DNA of 64,000 bases, taken from the NCBI GenBank assembly GCA_025266875.1, contig JALLLT010000016.1, positions 372,001 through 436,000 on the forward strand, given 5' to 3'. Source of the stretch: Fennellomyces sp. T-0311. Lineage: Eukaryota; Mucoromycota; Mucoromycetes; Mucorales; Lichtheimiaceae. Below the pieces are notes generated by a model that made no database searches, had not been told where the DNA came from, and saw nothing but the letters and a program-made list of their open reading frames with translations. Both the position numbers and the translations under genes were made by a program. Within the stretch, counting starts at the first letter, position 1. Every line of letters starts with the position of its first letter. Shown piece after piece: positions 12,051-26,430 of the stretch.

Positions 12051-15000
12051 TTACACGCTAGGGCGCCGCAGCGCATTATATTTGATTACAGCCTCTTCAA
12101 TCTTTTTAAAGAACCAGTTGCGATCTGATGCTTTGGGAATCACCAAGAACGGTTCCCAGCTCATGCTACGCAGATAAATCGCAATACCCGTCGGTTCAGC
12201 CTTGATCGTCTGGATTTCAGTGAAGGGTTCCTGCCACTCCACGGCTAACCGGCTTGTTCGAATCAGCATCAATCGCTTGGATGTGAGCATCGCTACTCGT
12301 TCATCCCCACTTTGTACAGGACAATGCGCGATATATACATCGTTGAAGTATTGGCCCTTCTCGACATCCTTGAGCCACACTTGACCTTGCGCTTCTTGAA
12401 GGGAGTATGGCTGCATAATCATCATACATAAGTTCGTCATTTGTGTAACCATTCTTTTTATACTCATACTTTCAAAATGCCGTCCGGTCCAATGTATCGT
12501 GGGTATCGGATCCGTACAATGTCATTCGTATCCGTTGGTGTGGCAGAGTTGCGAATGCCTTGTCCAACGTTGCTAGCCAGATCAAATACGCCACCAACCG
12601 GCTTGGCAACAGCTCTAATATCTTGAGTAAGCAAACGAGGTTTCTATTTTCAAAAGCAAATGTTACCCAAGAAGTCCCTTGTACATGCCTGTGGCAAAAC
12701 CACCGACACCTCCCTTCATAGCACCTGTGATGGGTTGTGTCTAAGAATGTGATTAGCATGCGCATGTTAAATCAAGTGCCGTGTGGACTCACCACTAATC
12801 CAGTTGCTCCACTCAACAATCCGTTCGCAAAGTAATTGGCTCCTTGAACAACACCACCAAATGCATGTCGTGGTCGATTCTTTGCCATGTGCATTCGTCG
12901 ACGATCCAAATACTCGCGATCCATGGACACAGCTGATAAGCCCTTGCCCATACTTGCTGTGAACTTTGAGAAGCTGTCTGTCACACCAAAGACGCTCTTG
13001 CGGAGGAATCCGCTGAAACCCTGCATATCACATGTTTAGCACGATCAAATAGCGCTTGCATTTTAAATAACATACTCTAGCAATACCAATGCCGAGATCT
13101 TGGGGTCGGTCGCTGTAAATAAATCCTTGCCATGATTCGTAATACAACTCTGCTACACCGGAACTCAGATTGTTGAACAAACCAACCGGGTTGCCAAGGA
13201 TATCGGCCGATCCAACGATTGTATGGAGTTGATTGACGAATTGGTTGCTATAGTGAATATAGATGCGATTTGCCAAGTCAGGCCCGCTAGCACGCAGATT
13301 CTCGACAGCGAGTGCGTTGAATCGCAGTGGCGCAGCCTATTCCATCCCATTAGCCTTACTTTGTATGTGTAATAAAAGTCAAACCATACATGAATACTGC
13401 CAATCGCCATCGTAAGTACATCGACAATAAAGAATCGTGCTCTATAAGAAGTATCAATTAGCGGCACAAGAACATTATAATAACCGAGGAACTATACCTT
13501 GTCGCATCATCGAATTTGTCTGTTCGCATAAATGACAGATCAAAGGCAATTGGCTGGATGTTGAGCATTTCAAAATACAGCTGAGCAATGCTATCTTGTG
13601 GTGTGACATCAGGAATATCCGTGCTGAACTCCCATTGTTTGCTACACAGGAGTATGTAAGCAAATTGTCGCAAACTGGTTTCACAATACTTACGTGTTAT
13701 CTTCAGTTTCCTTCCACCGGTCCGCACCCACATCCGCAAAGTCGATAATTGCATAGATGAATTCCGAGTCCAATTCGATACTGATTTCCTGCAACAGTAC
13801 AGAGAAGTATTTAAAGTACAGTACACCGTGTGCTAAATGGTCTTGTTAGCAAACAATAGAATAATATGCTGTATAAATAATGAACTTACAATCATCTTTG
13901 ACTCGATCTAATCCAAGTTGGAATGTAGGAAGGATCTCATTTGCACCTTCTTTGGTAACGTTTGTTGGATACAAGAGAATCGGATACACGGCATCATATA
14001 GCTGGTTATCAATCTGGACCCACTTGATGAACCAGCGTAGTGATTGATACATATTGGATTCTGTGTACTTGAGTTCCAGGCCCCGGAACGTAATGTATGC
14101 AATCTCCTGCAGTTGCTTGTTCACCATTGATATGCCAATCTGTGACATTTTCAATTCAACCATAAAGAAGATAACAGGTTTTACGTCCACAGTTTCAAAT
14201 CCTTCTCTTGCTACAGTTTCTTGCGACGAGGCAGATGCCAGTGATACTTGAGAAGACAACGGTCTAAAGTAGCTTTGTGATTGGTTGTATGGTGATAGAT
14301 AAAGGACTTGAGTTGACTTGCTCGTCTTGATGTCAATTGCAGTAATGGCCTGACGTCCGTCGCTACCCACGTGTCGGAACGGAAGCTGACTACCGATTTC
14401 CTGCATATTGATGCTTCGTTCGCGCCCACCAATATTCAAGATGAGTTTCTTGTCCTTTACTGCAGGCATATCCCATGAATATGGAACTGATTGACGAGCA
14501 GGTAGTCGGTAGCGTCGAGTTCGATGGTTGCGCATTCTGGTGTCAGTGTAATCGTCGCGCATGATGACAACAGGATCCTCTTGATAGAAGGTCATGTCTT
14601 CGTCAGTTTGATTGACAATTCGGTATGGCCAAGCTTCGGGTGCTTCTTTGCTAAGAACAATAAAAACTGTGGCATTTTCTAGTATCGTTGTAACACGCAT
14701 CAAGACTGAAGTAAACTCATCGGCGCTCTCGAGACGCACATGAACCGTGCCAATATCCTGGATATTGAAAGGGGCAGACCTGTATATAGTTGAATCGTTA
14801 GATACTAGTTAATACCACAACAACATTTGCCACCATACCAAGTATTATTGATGCCTGGAAGCTTGATGGAAAGCTGCTTTTCGGTATTCTTCCGCAAGTT
14901 GTATAATGGGATACGATGGTTTGATCCAAGCTCATGATCGACGCGAGATTCTGGTTCCCGGTATCGAACATCGTCACCCATCTGGTTGCTAAGAACAAAG

Positions 15001-18000
15001 CGCGGCGCAAAGGTAACGACCTTCGTAAGCTTATACTAATACAATGACAATGTTAGAAAACGAATGTCATACCAATTCTCTATTTTAACATACCTTTCCC
15101 TGACCTTCTTGAACACTAATACCCAGATGAACCTCTTCTGCGCTATTAATTTTTGGAAGCGTCACATCTTGGGTACTTCCAACAGCTTCGAAACTCAATG
15201 GCTGATAAGCATAGTTACGTTAATACATGGAGACGCTCTGTTTACTCACACTTACCTCGCTCCAATCTGATCCAGAGACTTGAATCAACGAACGGTTGCT
15301 GTTTTCGATCCTTGGATACGAGAACATGAATGGTTCAGGCTATTATTGTCATCAATATTATGTTAACAGGCAGAGGCAAGAATGAATAATCTTGACAATA
15401 TACCTTGTTGACCATCCTCCACACATTGGTACTTTGCGATCCCGAGAACATGGAGCTCTGCCAAGCAATCTTCTGCCTAAAAGCGATAGGACAGCCAGAC
15501 TTGTTCAACATCACGTAGGGAGAATAGATGATATATTTGCGCGCACCACCAGAGTCAGGAATATCGCTAATATATACATCGTTAGATCTTTATTGCTGCC
15601 AAGTGCACGGAATGCATACATTGCGTTGATACGAAGTGTCAGCCGCGCATTGTCCTTGCTTGTAAGCTGAAGTGAGTCGTCAAGATTTAGATCTTCTGTG
15701 CCTCGCGTACTGATGATAGCGAATTCGCTGCTGCTATAATCTATTCCAAACCAATATTTAGCAAAGAATTACTCACATTAACACAACGTACTAGCATCGG
15801 GCATATGGATGTTCATCAAGAGCAAATGACCATTTTCAATCACATGGAGTGGCGTCGTTCCACCTTTACGCAAGAAGGAATTGAAATCTTGACCGGCAGT
15901 CTTGTCGATAATTCTAAAGTTAAAATCATACGGCAACAGGTTCTCGACTTCGATCGGTGCGCTCAGCCGAATCTTCATGTTGGGATATTGTCTAGAGCCA
16001 CAATTGAGCAACTGTGCGTATCGTATCGCCGGTGCCATGTTTACCCATAGAAAATATCCTTTTTAGCAAGACGGGCATGAATCTGGAAAATGAATGGCGG
16101 CATATCACCGTCACGAGCCTTGCAGTGGATCGTCTTGATAGCTTTATTTGTGTTGTTCACAAAGTCCTTCCAGTAGAGACCATTCTCAATCCATGTGTAT
16201 CCAAATCCAGCTACATCGGTATGAGAACATCAATCAATACGTATAGTGACACATCACTCACCATCGGGACGGATGCAGAATCGATTATGGTATGCTTTTT
16301 CGATAGGTAGCGAGTAATCCTCGCCAGGAACTATCAACAATAGTTAGCTGTTATTCACCAGCAAAACAGAGTTACGTACGAATTTTTGTGACAGAGCCAT
16401 CCAAATTTTGCCCATCATCCTTCAAAAGACCAATCTCGATAGGTAATAATGTCCGGTTTTCAACTACCATTGCGGATCGGATCGTGACCACCTTGAGATT
16501 ATTTACAAGCTTGATATCAAACACAATGCGGTGCTGAACATCATTGATCCGTGGGCGCAGACTATAAGCATGTTCACCCTGTATATCGACCGGAATGTTG
16601 CGTAAAGTTTCCCACAGAGCACCATCAAGCTGAACACTGAGTAAATTGTTGGTCGACGTGGTTGTCTACATATTGTGTTTGTCTTGGTTCCTTTGTCGGT
16701 TGCTTAGCAAAATGGCATACCTCTCGACGTTCACGCCAATCTTCAAACCACCAAGGCATCTCTGCACCATCCTCGAGGGTCTTAACAACCATCTTCTCGG
16801 GGCTCTCCTTATTCCATATGTGAATGCGGTAACCTGTGCAGTTTCGCAACTTGTAAGGTGCAACGGTTCCACGCTCTCCGCTGTATGCATGCTTCATATT
16901 AACTGAGTTAGTACCTTTCATCAGAACGAGAAATAATAAGTTACCTCTTTTTGGTTATCCAGAAGGTGAAGTGTCGAAACTACACTCTCTAAGAAAGTGT
17001 GGGTGATGTTCATGTTCATGGCGCGGTCTGAAATGAGCTTGATATGGAGTGGATCTTGTGTTGCTCTGCGCGCCAGCTTGAGCTCGAAACCCCACGGTTC
17101 CAACAAAGGTTCCCAGTGCGAATTTTTAATGTTAAAGTAATTCATAAACATAGAGAAGGCGACGTTGACCGAGAGCTGCATACAAATAATTCAATATAGA
17201 TCTGGTTGCTACTTGGTTATCAACTTACTGCTCTAGACCAATTAGCCACGTGGACGCTGAATGGCTTGATATTGATATCCACCATAGGCATCTCATGCAC
17301 TTCCTCAATCAGAATCACTTGTAGGCCTTGGAACGAAGCTCGAAGCTATTTCCTCAGGAATAAGTAACAAGAGACGAGTATATAATAAGAAAAAGGTATG
17401 CTTACGGATTCATGCATCAATGATTGCCCGACGGTGCTGACGATATGTTGCATTTGTTGATCGACAAAAGTCGCACTATCGCTGTAAAGTTCATAGGCTT
17501 TGTTAAAGATACCAGTAATCAGCATAGCATCTCGCGATGATAGACGGAGCACAAGTGCTTCAACGTCCACTTCCAGTTCAGTCATTGGACCTTGCTGGCC
17601 ACTGTTGTTATTCATTGACAGCGACACATCGAACGTTTGAATGAACCGAAGCGTCGAGGTTTGACGCATGTCCATACGGCACAAAAACATACCGACCTGA
17701 CGAACCACCAATGCCATCACAGCTTGCCGAGAAAACATGACTTGCTGTGCCGACAGCACCACTGCCTCTGAGTCGGTTTCGTCGGGGTTGGCAAGAAGGA
17801 TGAACTCGGGATTGTTGATGTGTAGGCGGTAATAGATCTCCATGCCCTCTTGCCCCTCCTCATCACTGACTTGCTGTTGTTGTGGCGCCTTTTTCTCTGC
17901 AACATCTTGTGTCTGTGGTCGTCGATGCGCCTCGAACGGTCGCATGAAAAAATTGTACAGAAGGAACGTGTGATCCAAGGAAAGAACAACCTTGGGATCG

Positions 18001-21000
18001 GCTATAGTGATCAGAGCTATACCGTGTCGTCCAGGATTGGGTGCAGAGACATCAAGCTGCATCTCAAACTGATGTCCGTTCTCTGTAACGGGCATGATAT
18101 GCTTGAACTTGCTCTTGATGTTGGGCCGGGTATCATCGATTGTCATGGATACGATCTTCAGGGACACAGACATTGTGTCGTCCTTCTGCATCAATACTTG
18201 GAGTGAGGTGTCGTTCAGCGCAATGCCTGATAAACCAACAAGAGCGAGAGGATCACCCGTGTTTGTTGGGTCAGACATGTACAGGTTCAGTCCAATAGTC
18301 TTGGAGTCCAGTGTCATTCGCAGCCTAGGCTGTTCCTCTTGTCGTAAATCCGCTTGCTTTTTCTTGCTCTTGCTACTATCAGTTGTAGTTGGACTGCCGC
18401 TTGATATAGACTTTCTTGATGATGGGCTCATTTCCTTTCGTCGCGGCAACGGCGGCGGCGAAGGTGTCTCTTGCTCCTCGGAAGGACCACCTCCACCAAA
18501 TACACGCGAGAACATGTTGGCAGCGTCCATCAAGAAAGTGTACTGTCGATCCGTGAGATGCATCCGAATATCAGTTACTGAGCTGCTAATGTCAATGTCT
18601 GGTCGTGGTTTCGCTTGAGGTGAGGCTTCGTGAATGCTCTTGATATCGAAATGAAGGTCGATATCATCGACAATTGGAAGCGTTTGTAGTTGGACTTGAC
18701 CTGGGCTGCGACCGGTGTGGTAATACTTTGAAGTCAAGTTGATAGCCCTCACACCTGCTTTGATCATGTTCATGCAGGCATCTTGCTCAATGACAAAGGT
18801 ATTGGATATCTTGATCTCACCCAAGTGTGCAACAACCACGTCTAGCGGGTGTTCGTGCATCTCAGGAAACAGAACAACAGGTGTTTGGATGACAATATCG
18901 AAATGTGTCTTGGCCACAGACTGTTGGAATTGCTGCGCAGACTCGAGTGCAGCTTGTCGTGCTCGATCGTATACTGATTTCATGGCGGCGAATTTGCTTA
19001 AGAACCCAAGGAGCTGCTGTACAGGATGCTCCAAGAACATGAACTGCGCTGAACCCATCTTGATATGAAGTGACTGATCATATTCATCGTCAATAAACGT
19101 TTCGAACCGCAGATCAATCAGTTCTTCGCCTTGGATCGTCAAAAGTTGTCGACTATCGAAAGAATTTGGCGCCCGCTGTTCGTTTACCGGACTTAGATCA
19201 TCAGTGAGCGTAAAGTTGGCGAATTTGGCAGCCACTTTGGTTGTGCCTTGGGCAATGATAGTAGTCATGTCGCCATGGGAGAGTTCAGCAGTTGCAAGTC
19301 GCACACCGTCATTGTTCAAGATGAAATTGACGCTGTCCAGCAAGAGGGTCACGCGCATACTTTGTTGCTCGTCATTGCTGGCTTGTTGCTGCTGCTTCTG
19401 TTGTTGCTGTTGGTACTGAGGCTTCGCTTCTTGTTCTTTGTCCACAAATGTGTTCAGGACAAAGTTGTATAGCGTGAGAACAGAGCTTCGGGTGACGATA
19501 AAGTTGAGCGTAGAGAGAGCAACTGCAGCTGTTTGATCCATGCCGTTGTATTTATCATAATATTCTGGACTTGCTCGATCCACGCGAATATAATCGATAT
19601 GGACGAGTTCTTTTACATCATCTGGGTGACTAGCGTTGTGCAACACTTCCTGATCAGAAGTAACTAGATACTTGAACTCGTTGCCATGTTTCATACGGTC
19701 TGTAACATCGAGCGATTTGAGTGACACTTCAATTCGTTGATCGAAGGGGCGAAGGCGATAGTCAACGGACAAATGCTGAAGTACCAGGTCGCATAGCAGT
19801 ATTTCCCTGCCATTGCCTGCCGCTTGCAATATATTGGCAGATGCTCGATCCACACGGAAATTCAGCTCGAAAACTTTTTGCTGAACACTGGTGCGCTTGC
19901 TAGAAGCTGCCGCGGTGCTGTGCGACACCAATGTGGCGCTGTCGTCTTCACCTTCGCTATCAATGACGAATTCTTTTTCCGTTTGCTCCCACAGTCGTGT
20001 GTGCATCAGCCGCTTGTCTTCGGTATCATCCGTCGTCTTTTCATCACTCTGATCACGGTTATAATTGAGGATACCTGACGCTTCGACAAGTCGAGGAATC
20101 TCCATGAGTATCCGGTACTTTGTGTCAGAAAAATTGACTGCAAGCAATGGCAGGTGTCCAGACATCTTGAGATTGGTGAGCTCGGTCGAGTTTCGAATGA
20201 TACACATTTCCACGACAAACGTCATATCGATGCGGTCGACAAGATGCAAGTAGTTGTTCTCGGGGCGAGGGTTCCTGACTTGATCCATACAGACTTCAAC
20301 TGACTCGCCAATCAAGATCTTGGTCTGGGTCAGATGCACTGCGAACTTGTCGTACATCAACGATCGTAAGCGAACATAGTCATCACTAGTATAATCCGTG
20401 GCACGTTTGCTTTTGATTTGCTGGACGATTTCCGGCGGGGCCAGATCGCTCTCCACGTTAATGTGACCCGCATCGATTACAATGCCACGCGAATTGGCAG
20501 TTGTGCAACTATCTTAACCAGTCAGACTCTCACAAACTCTTCAGATTCGCAACATACTCTTCCGGAATAACGATGACGGGTGCGTCCATATCTACTTTAA
20601 GGTTCAGCGTCGTGTGCTGTTCTAGAGCGTATTCCAGGTTGACGCGGGTCTGGTTTTTGATATCCTCAAACGTATCGCCAGCCACTTCAATAAGAGCATT
20701 GATACTGTCTGCACTTGTTTCTGGTGGCGTGAAAAAGTTGATCACTTCTCGAATGATGATAGGGTTGTACACAATGTCAATGTTGCGCATAACCAGAGCA
20801 ACCGCATTGTCGGCTAGACCATCGAGAGGCTTGTGCTCATACACAACGGAGAAGAACGGATCCTGTATTGCGGAATACTTGAGTAGCTGAGGATCCACTT
20901 TGGAACGACGTCGCCGCTGTTGTCTAGCAACGTCTTCTTCCGACTCTTTCTTTTCTTTAGCGCCAATGAGCTGTCGATACTTTGTGTTTTTAGTCACGCC

Positions 21001-23204
21001 ATCGTATAGCCGCAGATCACCGAGTGCAGCAGTTGCCTTGAATGACTCCACATAGCGAATCGCGCCAAGAATAACAGTATCAAAGATAAGCGACACAACC
21101 TCGGTAGGTTGCTCGGCATGTGGATTGCGCTTGATGGTAAAAGAGCCTTTGTTCAGTGTCGTCTTTAGCGACAGTTTCATGGTCTATAGATTCTCGGTTA
21201 GTCTTGACACATTGGTCGCCATGGAATCTAGAAAACTTGCATCCTTTGCAAAGTCCACAGCAGCGGCCACTTCGGCCTTATCCTCATCATACTCGATAGC
21301 ATCATAGAACTCTTGCTTCTGCTCATCTGTAATGATGAGATCTTGGTTTTGCTAGCGATTGTTTTTAGTATGCAGTGCTGACAAGCCCTGTGTCTTTTAT
21401 TTACTTGTTCATCACCAGCCTCGGGAGCCGATCCATACCACCAAGAACTTAGCCATCCACCATCAGCTGCCTGGTGGGCATTTGCAGCCTCCTTTCGCCT
21501 ACGCTCTTCTTCGGCTAATGGGTAGGATAGATTAGCCATCTGTCAACTCGTATATAAATACCCATGCTTACCAAGAATTGCCATTTCACGTTTCAGTCGA
21601 GATCTAGCTATGCTGCGATAAAACCGTAGGTCTTCATAGGATAGTTTATGCTCAAGATCGTCCAGTGTTTCCGGTTGCTCCGGTGAAGCGCGGTTCAATT
21701 GATTGTTGACATAGCAATCGATATAGGCACGCCGTTCATCTCTCCGTTTCTTAAAGTGATCCCATGTCCACCGATAATTCCGTTCGTGTATCTCCGAGAG
21801 AACTGCATTTGCTGCAAACTGAAAGTATTCCTTGGGCGCCTTCTTCGGGGTGACGCCGGGCGCAGGGTGAAGGTGGAGGTACTGCAACGCATGGCATCAG
21901 TCTCCATGCACACCAGCACGTCTACGAAAGAACATACCTTTTGCTTCTTCAAGTAAGAATGGAACAAATCCACCATCAGGATTGTGTCACGGTACTGTTC
22001 GTCATCGATGACAAACGATAGCTCGTCAAACAGAAGCGTTGCGTCAATTTTGGGGGTGTCGCCGCCAAACTCTTTGTTCATTTTGATCTAAAAATACTTT
22101 TCCATTAGCTTCTAGCGTGATCCTCGTCATCCTCGTGTAACGCCACATTACCCTTCCTGTTCCAGACACAGGCTTGAGGATGTACTGATGTTCAGAGGGA
22201 ATGTGCGCCTTTGTGGCAATCTGGATTCCCGTTTTAGTAGTCAGCAATTCCCATGTCAGTCCCAAAAACGTACCAGCTCCCTGAATATCCGGTTCGATTC
22301 CTCCTCCTCAAGACCTGCCAGCGAACGGGTGTTGGTGTTCCAGTAGATCGACAATGATTCCAGTGTGGCCAGCTTGATGATGCAACTTGTCAGACTCAGC
22401 AATCCACCATCACCTTTCCTCTGCATACCTTATGGATAGTCTTGATGGCATCGCCAATGGTCTGCGGGATCCAGTTTTCGTCCGTGGAGATGGCCGACAG
22501 CTCGCTCAAGGTGATGCCAGCCGCGAATCGCTGGGGAGCCGACACATTGTCTTCGTAGCGCACATGGATGTTTGTCACTGAGAACTGCAGGTTGTTCAGC
22601 ACTTTGGTCATGAGCTGTTCTGCGAACGTTTCGCTTTTGGCGTCGGTTATCGGTTTGGCGAGCTCAGAGTTGGCGAGTTTTCTCATTTTATTTTGGTATT
22701 GACGTTCGTTGAGTTCGTCGGCGGTCATCTACATTTGGATCGAATGAGTCACCTTTTATTGTCGCAATTCTCGGGCGCAATTGTACCGTCGATTCACTTC
22801 GGGGACCGGCAAGAACGTAGACGTCCTTAATGTACACCATGACCGGTTTGCCTTTCAGGTTTGACCATGGTATATTCAGGGTCAATTCGCCGAGGTGACC
22901 TGTGCGACGATTCGTTTTAGAAAAAAAAAAGGGGGGGTCCAGGGACCAGTGTTGCTGTCATTTACCTTCCAAGACGTCAACCGGAAGATTGAGCTTGTCA
23001 AGGGCTTCACGCTTCAGCTTTAAATTGCGCAGAACGACCTCGCCTGTTCCAGTAACTAGAGTTAAACGGGGCAACGCGTTTCTATCGATTGGGAGCGATC
23101 GATTTACCTGACCATATGCCGATCTGTAGCTGGTTGTAGTTTAAATTCGACACATAGGCTCCAAGCACCCTGTTCAAGAGTGTCGAGACCAGGGATTCCA
23201 ACAT
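12051..23204 (-). CDS. VPS13: VPS13, bridge-type lipid transfer protein
   Basis: Very large multi-exon gene (about 11.15 kb, roughly 3,000-3,200 residues after removing many introns of 50-70 nt). VPS13 proteins form a hydrophobic channel that moves phospholipids between organelles at contact sites. The start at 23204 gives [20 protein letters not shown], the chorein_N signature, followed by [12 protein letters not shown] and, after an intron, the frame continues with LKRDALDKLDLP-like sequence. The middle exon (17346-20456, about 1,000 residues in one frame) is the repeating-beta-groove region. The SHR-BD/VAB adaptor-binding region lies at about 17200-13850 (for example [17 protein letters not shown] and VPYSWDMP). 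The ATG_C-like C-terminal region lies at about 13500-12480 ([20 protein letters not shown]). A PH-like tail follows at 12417-12051 ([16 protein letters not shown]). No frame-breaking lesion was found. Individual exon ends were not all resolved. Confidence 0.93.
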
Positions 23205-23440
23205 TATGAAAAGAGGAGCTTCAGGTCAAGAGACAAAGGTCGTGGTATAATGCAAAGGTCTAATCCCAACCGCTTTTAAATTCCGACTAGTGATGTGATG
23301 TGCGGGCTACGTCAACGTTACCGCAGCTGTGGCAGCACTTTTTTGGTGAATGAGCAAACATTTCTTTTTTCTAAAAACATACAAAAATGGAGAAAGGAGA
23401 AGGAGGTAATGTGCTATATAACTACAAGAATGTGCATGCT

Positions 23441-26195
23441 TTACGACTGCGGAGGTATATGCAAACCAGAAGTGTTATCAATGACCGGATTTTGATGCTC
23501 AATGTAGACATTCCACTCGTGCCAGCCTGCAGCAGAGGTGGTTGGAGGTGCGGTGAATGGCTGCTGGTGTGATGGTGGCGGGTGTGGTGGAATAAAGGCG
23601 AGGGGTTGATGTGCCATGACATAGGGCTGGTGCTGCAAGGGCGCGGGTGGCGGAAGTGGCGCATGCGGGGTTGCCAGGGTGAGAGGGAATGAGTAATCAT
23701 GGTTACGCAGCGACTGTTGTTGGTGGTGATAATGGTAGTTCATGGACAATTGCGACGTCTCAGGCTGCGGTAAGAAGCAGTTTGACGGCTGTTGTGATAT
23801 GGCGGACTCGACGTCGTGTCGAATATCAGGCGTAATGCCACCCACAACACTGCAATTGAGCATACGTTCGAATAGATGGTTGGATTTCGGATACTCTTCA
23901 TCGGTGGATGATGTTGGCGGTTTTGCGCTAGGGATTGGAGTGTGAGACGGTAAAGGAGGAGGCAGCTGTGTAGGAGTGGTGATGGAATCTTGGGAACACT
24001 CCAGGTTGTTAATGGTAATCAGCATTTGGAGAATTTCGATTGCTCGCGGTGCAGGGCACAGATGCTCGTGTAACTTGAGCAACGACATTGTCTGCTGAAG
24101 TGTTTGCAGCTTGTGTGGCGACGCACGGTCCTGTATAGCATTTGATAGATGCACTAAAGATGACTGAAACATGGCGTAGACGAAGCACGTGGGCAAACAT
24201 AGCGACAAATGCGAATACTCGGCTGTCGGTATGCTGCTATGGTGACGAAGGATATTCGAGATGGCGTTTGCCGCCTCCGTGCATGCCTCCCTAGAATCTG
24301 CTACAATTGACTGCAGATCAGGAAACTGCGTGGTAGACAATTGCACAAACGGCCGATGTAGCAGTAACACGATGGTGTAGTAAAACACCAGCAGATGTCC
24401 TAATTCAGTTTAGCGTTCCCGTTTAACCGAACAAAAAAAATTTTTGCCCAAATGAAGGCTATTTACCTTTCTGAGTTGGGGGAATAGCAGCATTCTCGTC
24501 GTCCAGAGACGCCTTCCAGTTTTTGAGACGGCGATCAAAGACAACGCGGATGGTGGGGTCGTCTAAGCCGGCATTCGAGTTGGAATGCTTGGCCTTGGGC
24601 ATGTACAGGGCCTTGAGCACGCGACCCAAAATTTCTGACAATTTAATGAGCAGTGTAAAGTGGCGATAGATGGGCTCCCCGGTAGTTCCCGGCGAGGTAT
24701 CTGTGACTTCGTAAATGGATGGCATGGCTGTGTCGAAATCGCGGTCCAGAATCGTCAGAGGTTTGCCGGCGCGCGCACCCATCCATCGATCAAGCACATA
24801 GCAGGCATAGAAGACGCGATGGCGTGTCTCGATTTCTGAGGGGGGAAGCTTCCAATGGACGCAGGAACGGTGCAATCCCAGATCCTGCGCCATGCGGATG
24901 GCGGTGCCAAGCGTGAACCATTGTACAGACTCCACATCGCCGTCATCCATGTCCAAGTACAAGGTCATGAGAAGCGCTGCTTGGACATGACACAGCCGAG
25001 AGCGAAGAGAGTCACGAAGGCGTTTCATGACCTTCCTAAAATAGAGCTCAGAATATTCGCTCGCATGCTTCTCTTTGAAGTGCTGGTCGGAAAAGCGGAA
25101 TGCCAAGGCTAACACAGCCTGTACCAGCACCTGGGGAGCGTGCGAGCCATAGTACTGATCGAGAAACCTTGTTTTGTTGATGATTGGAAGGAACGGATGC
25201 AGATGTGTGAAGTAGCTATGACAGAAAATTTAGAGTTTAAGTTGTGTGTTTGTGTCGCACAAAAGCAGGGCGACAAGGCTTACAGTCCAATCATTTTATC
25301 CGAAAGTAGCTTGCTTGGTCTTTTGTTCGCAGTCGGGGACGCAGACTGGTGGGAACGGTGCTCGTCGCTATCGAAAATGGTGGAACGCATCGAAAGCCCC
25401 ACGTCCAAACGTGTGTCTGGCTTCCCCGTATGGACAATCATCAATTCGTCTTGGCCCATCATTTGCAGCACGACATTGTCGCGGCCAGGCCATCGGATAT
25501 ACGGCTTGGATTTGAAGACGTCATGGTCGACGAGCTGCAATCCCGCTGAATGACCGGTGTACTTTATCGAGTCGTAATCTTTGATATCGAGATTGGTCAA
25601 TCGCTGCTGGATGTCGGCTGTTGGGTCGAAATCGTCTACATCGTCTTCGTCGTCGTCGGATGACGAATCAGACGGCGCAGGCGGGGATGCGGCCGAAGGA
25701 ATGTCGTACTTGAAGTCGTGGCTTTCGAGTTCCTTAATGCTGGAATTTGTAAGCGACACCAGCAGGCGCTCCATCTTTTTGCACCGCTTCTCGAGATTAT
25801 CAACGTATCTACGGGGCAACTCAGTCGGCGTGGCAACGTATAGAGGAATTACGGACTTACACACTGGGCGGCCCGCGCTTCTTGCGGACGGTCTGAAACT
25901 CGCACGTATAGCCCCACTACGAGAGGCAGACATCTGTCAGCTCTAATTTCTCACTCTGTGTGTTTGCGGAGGGGTGGCAGATACATACTGCTTTGCAGTT
26001 CGAGCAGGGTATGGAGGTGTCTGCATCGCAACGAGACTTGCGTTTGCGGCAAAAGTCGCAGCTTCGTTTGGCGCGGGTGCGCTTGAGAGGGATGGTTGCG
26101 GCGGAGGGCGACGGGGAGGGCGTCGGTGGGTTGATGATGTGGGTATGCAAGGGATTCGATGCTGACGGTGTGGGCGAATAATGCAAGCTATTCAT
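23441..26195 (-). CDS. Zn2Cys6 fungal transcription factor with fungal_trans domain
   Basis: DNA-binding regulator of the Gal4-type binuclear zinc cluster class. Exon 1 (26195-25989) ends inside the zinc cluster: RSCDFCRKRKSRCDADTSIP then CSNCKA. The intron 25988-25917 is removed, and exon 2 (25916-25861) supplies the last cysteine in WGYTCEFQTVRKKRGPPSV. So all six cysteines are present only after splicing, and the linker RKKRGPPSVYVDNLEKRCKK is followed by a short coiled-coil dimerisation segment. An acidic stretch follows (SDSSSDDDEDDVDDFDP). The middle-homology fungal_trans domain is visible at about 25150-24000 (AIRMAQDLGLHRSC, RHRVFYACYVLDRWMG, AGKPLTILDRDFD). The C-terminal 150 residues are Pro/His/Gln-rich, possibly an activation region. 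The target pathway cannot be read from sequence. Confidence 0.92.
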
Positions 26196-26430
26196 TTAAA
26201 CATGGAGATAGTTTTTTAAAAGAAATTCGAAAGAAAGTTGGGAAAACGTCTCTTTATATTCAATTTTTTAAACCACGTGTTTCAGAACACTTCTCATTCG
26301 CTTAGAAATCCAGACGCCCCCCTTTTGGGACGTGCCATTCTCAAAATCACGTTATGGCGAACGTTTTAACGTTTAGGCCAGTTGGTTCTGTCGATTAAGC
26401 GTGCTAATTATGCTACGAGGGACCGGCCAT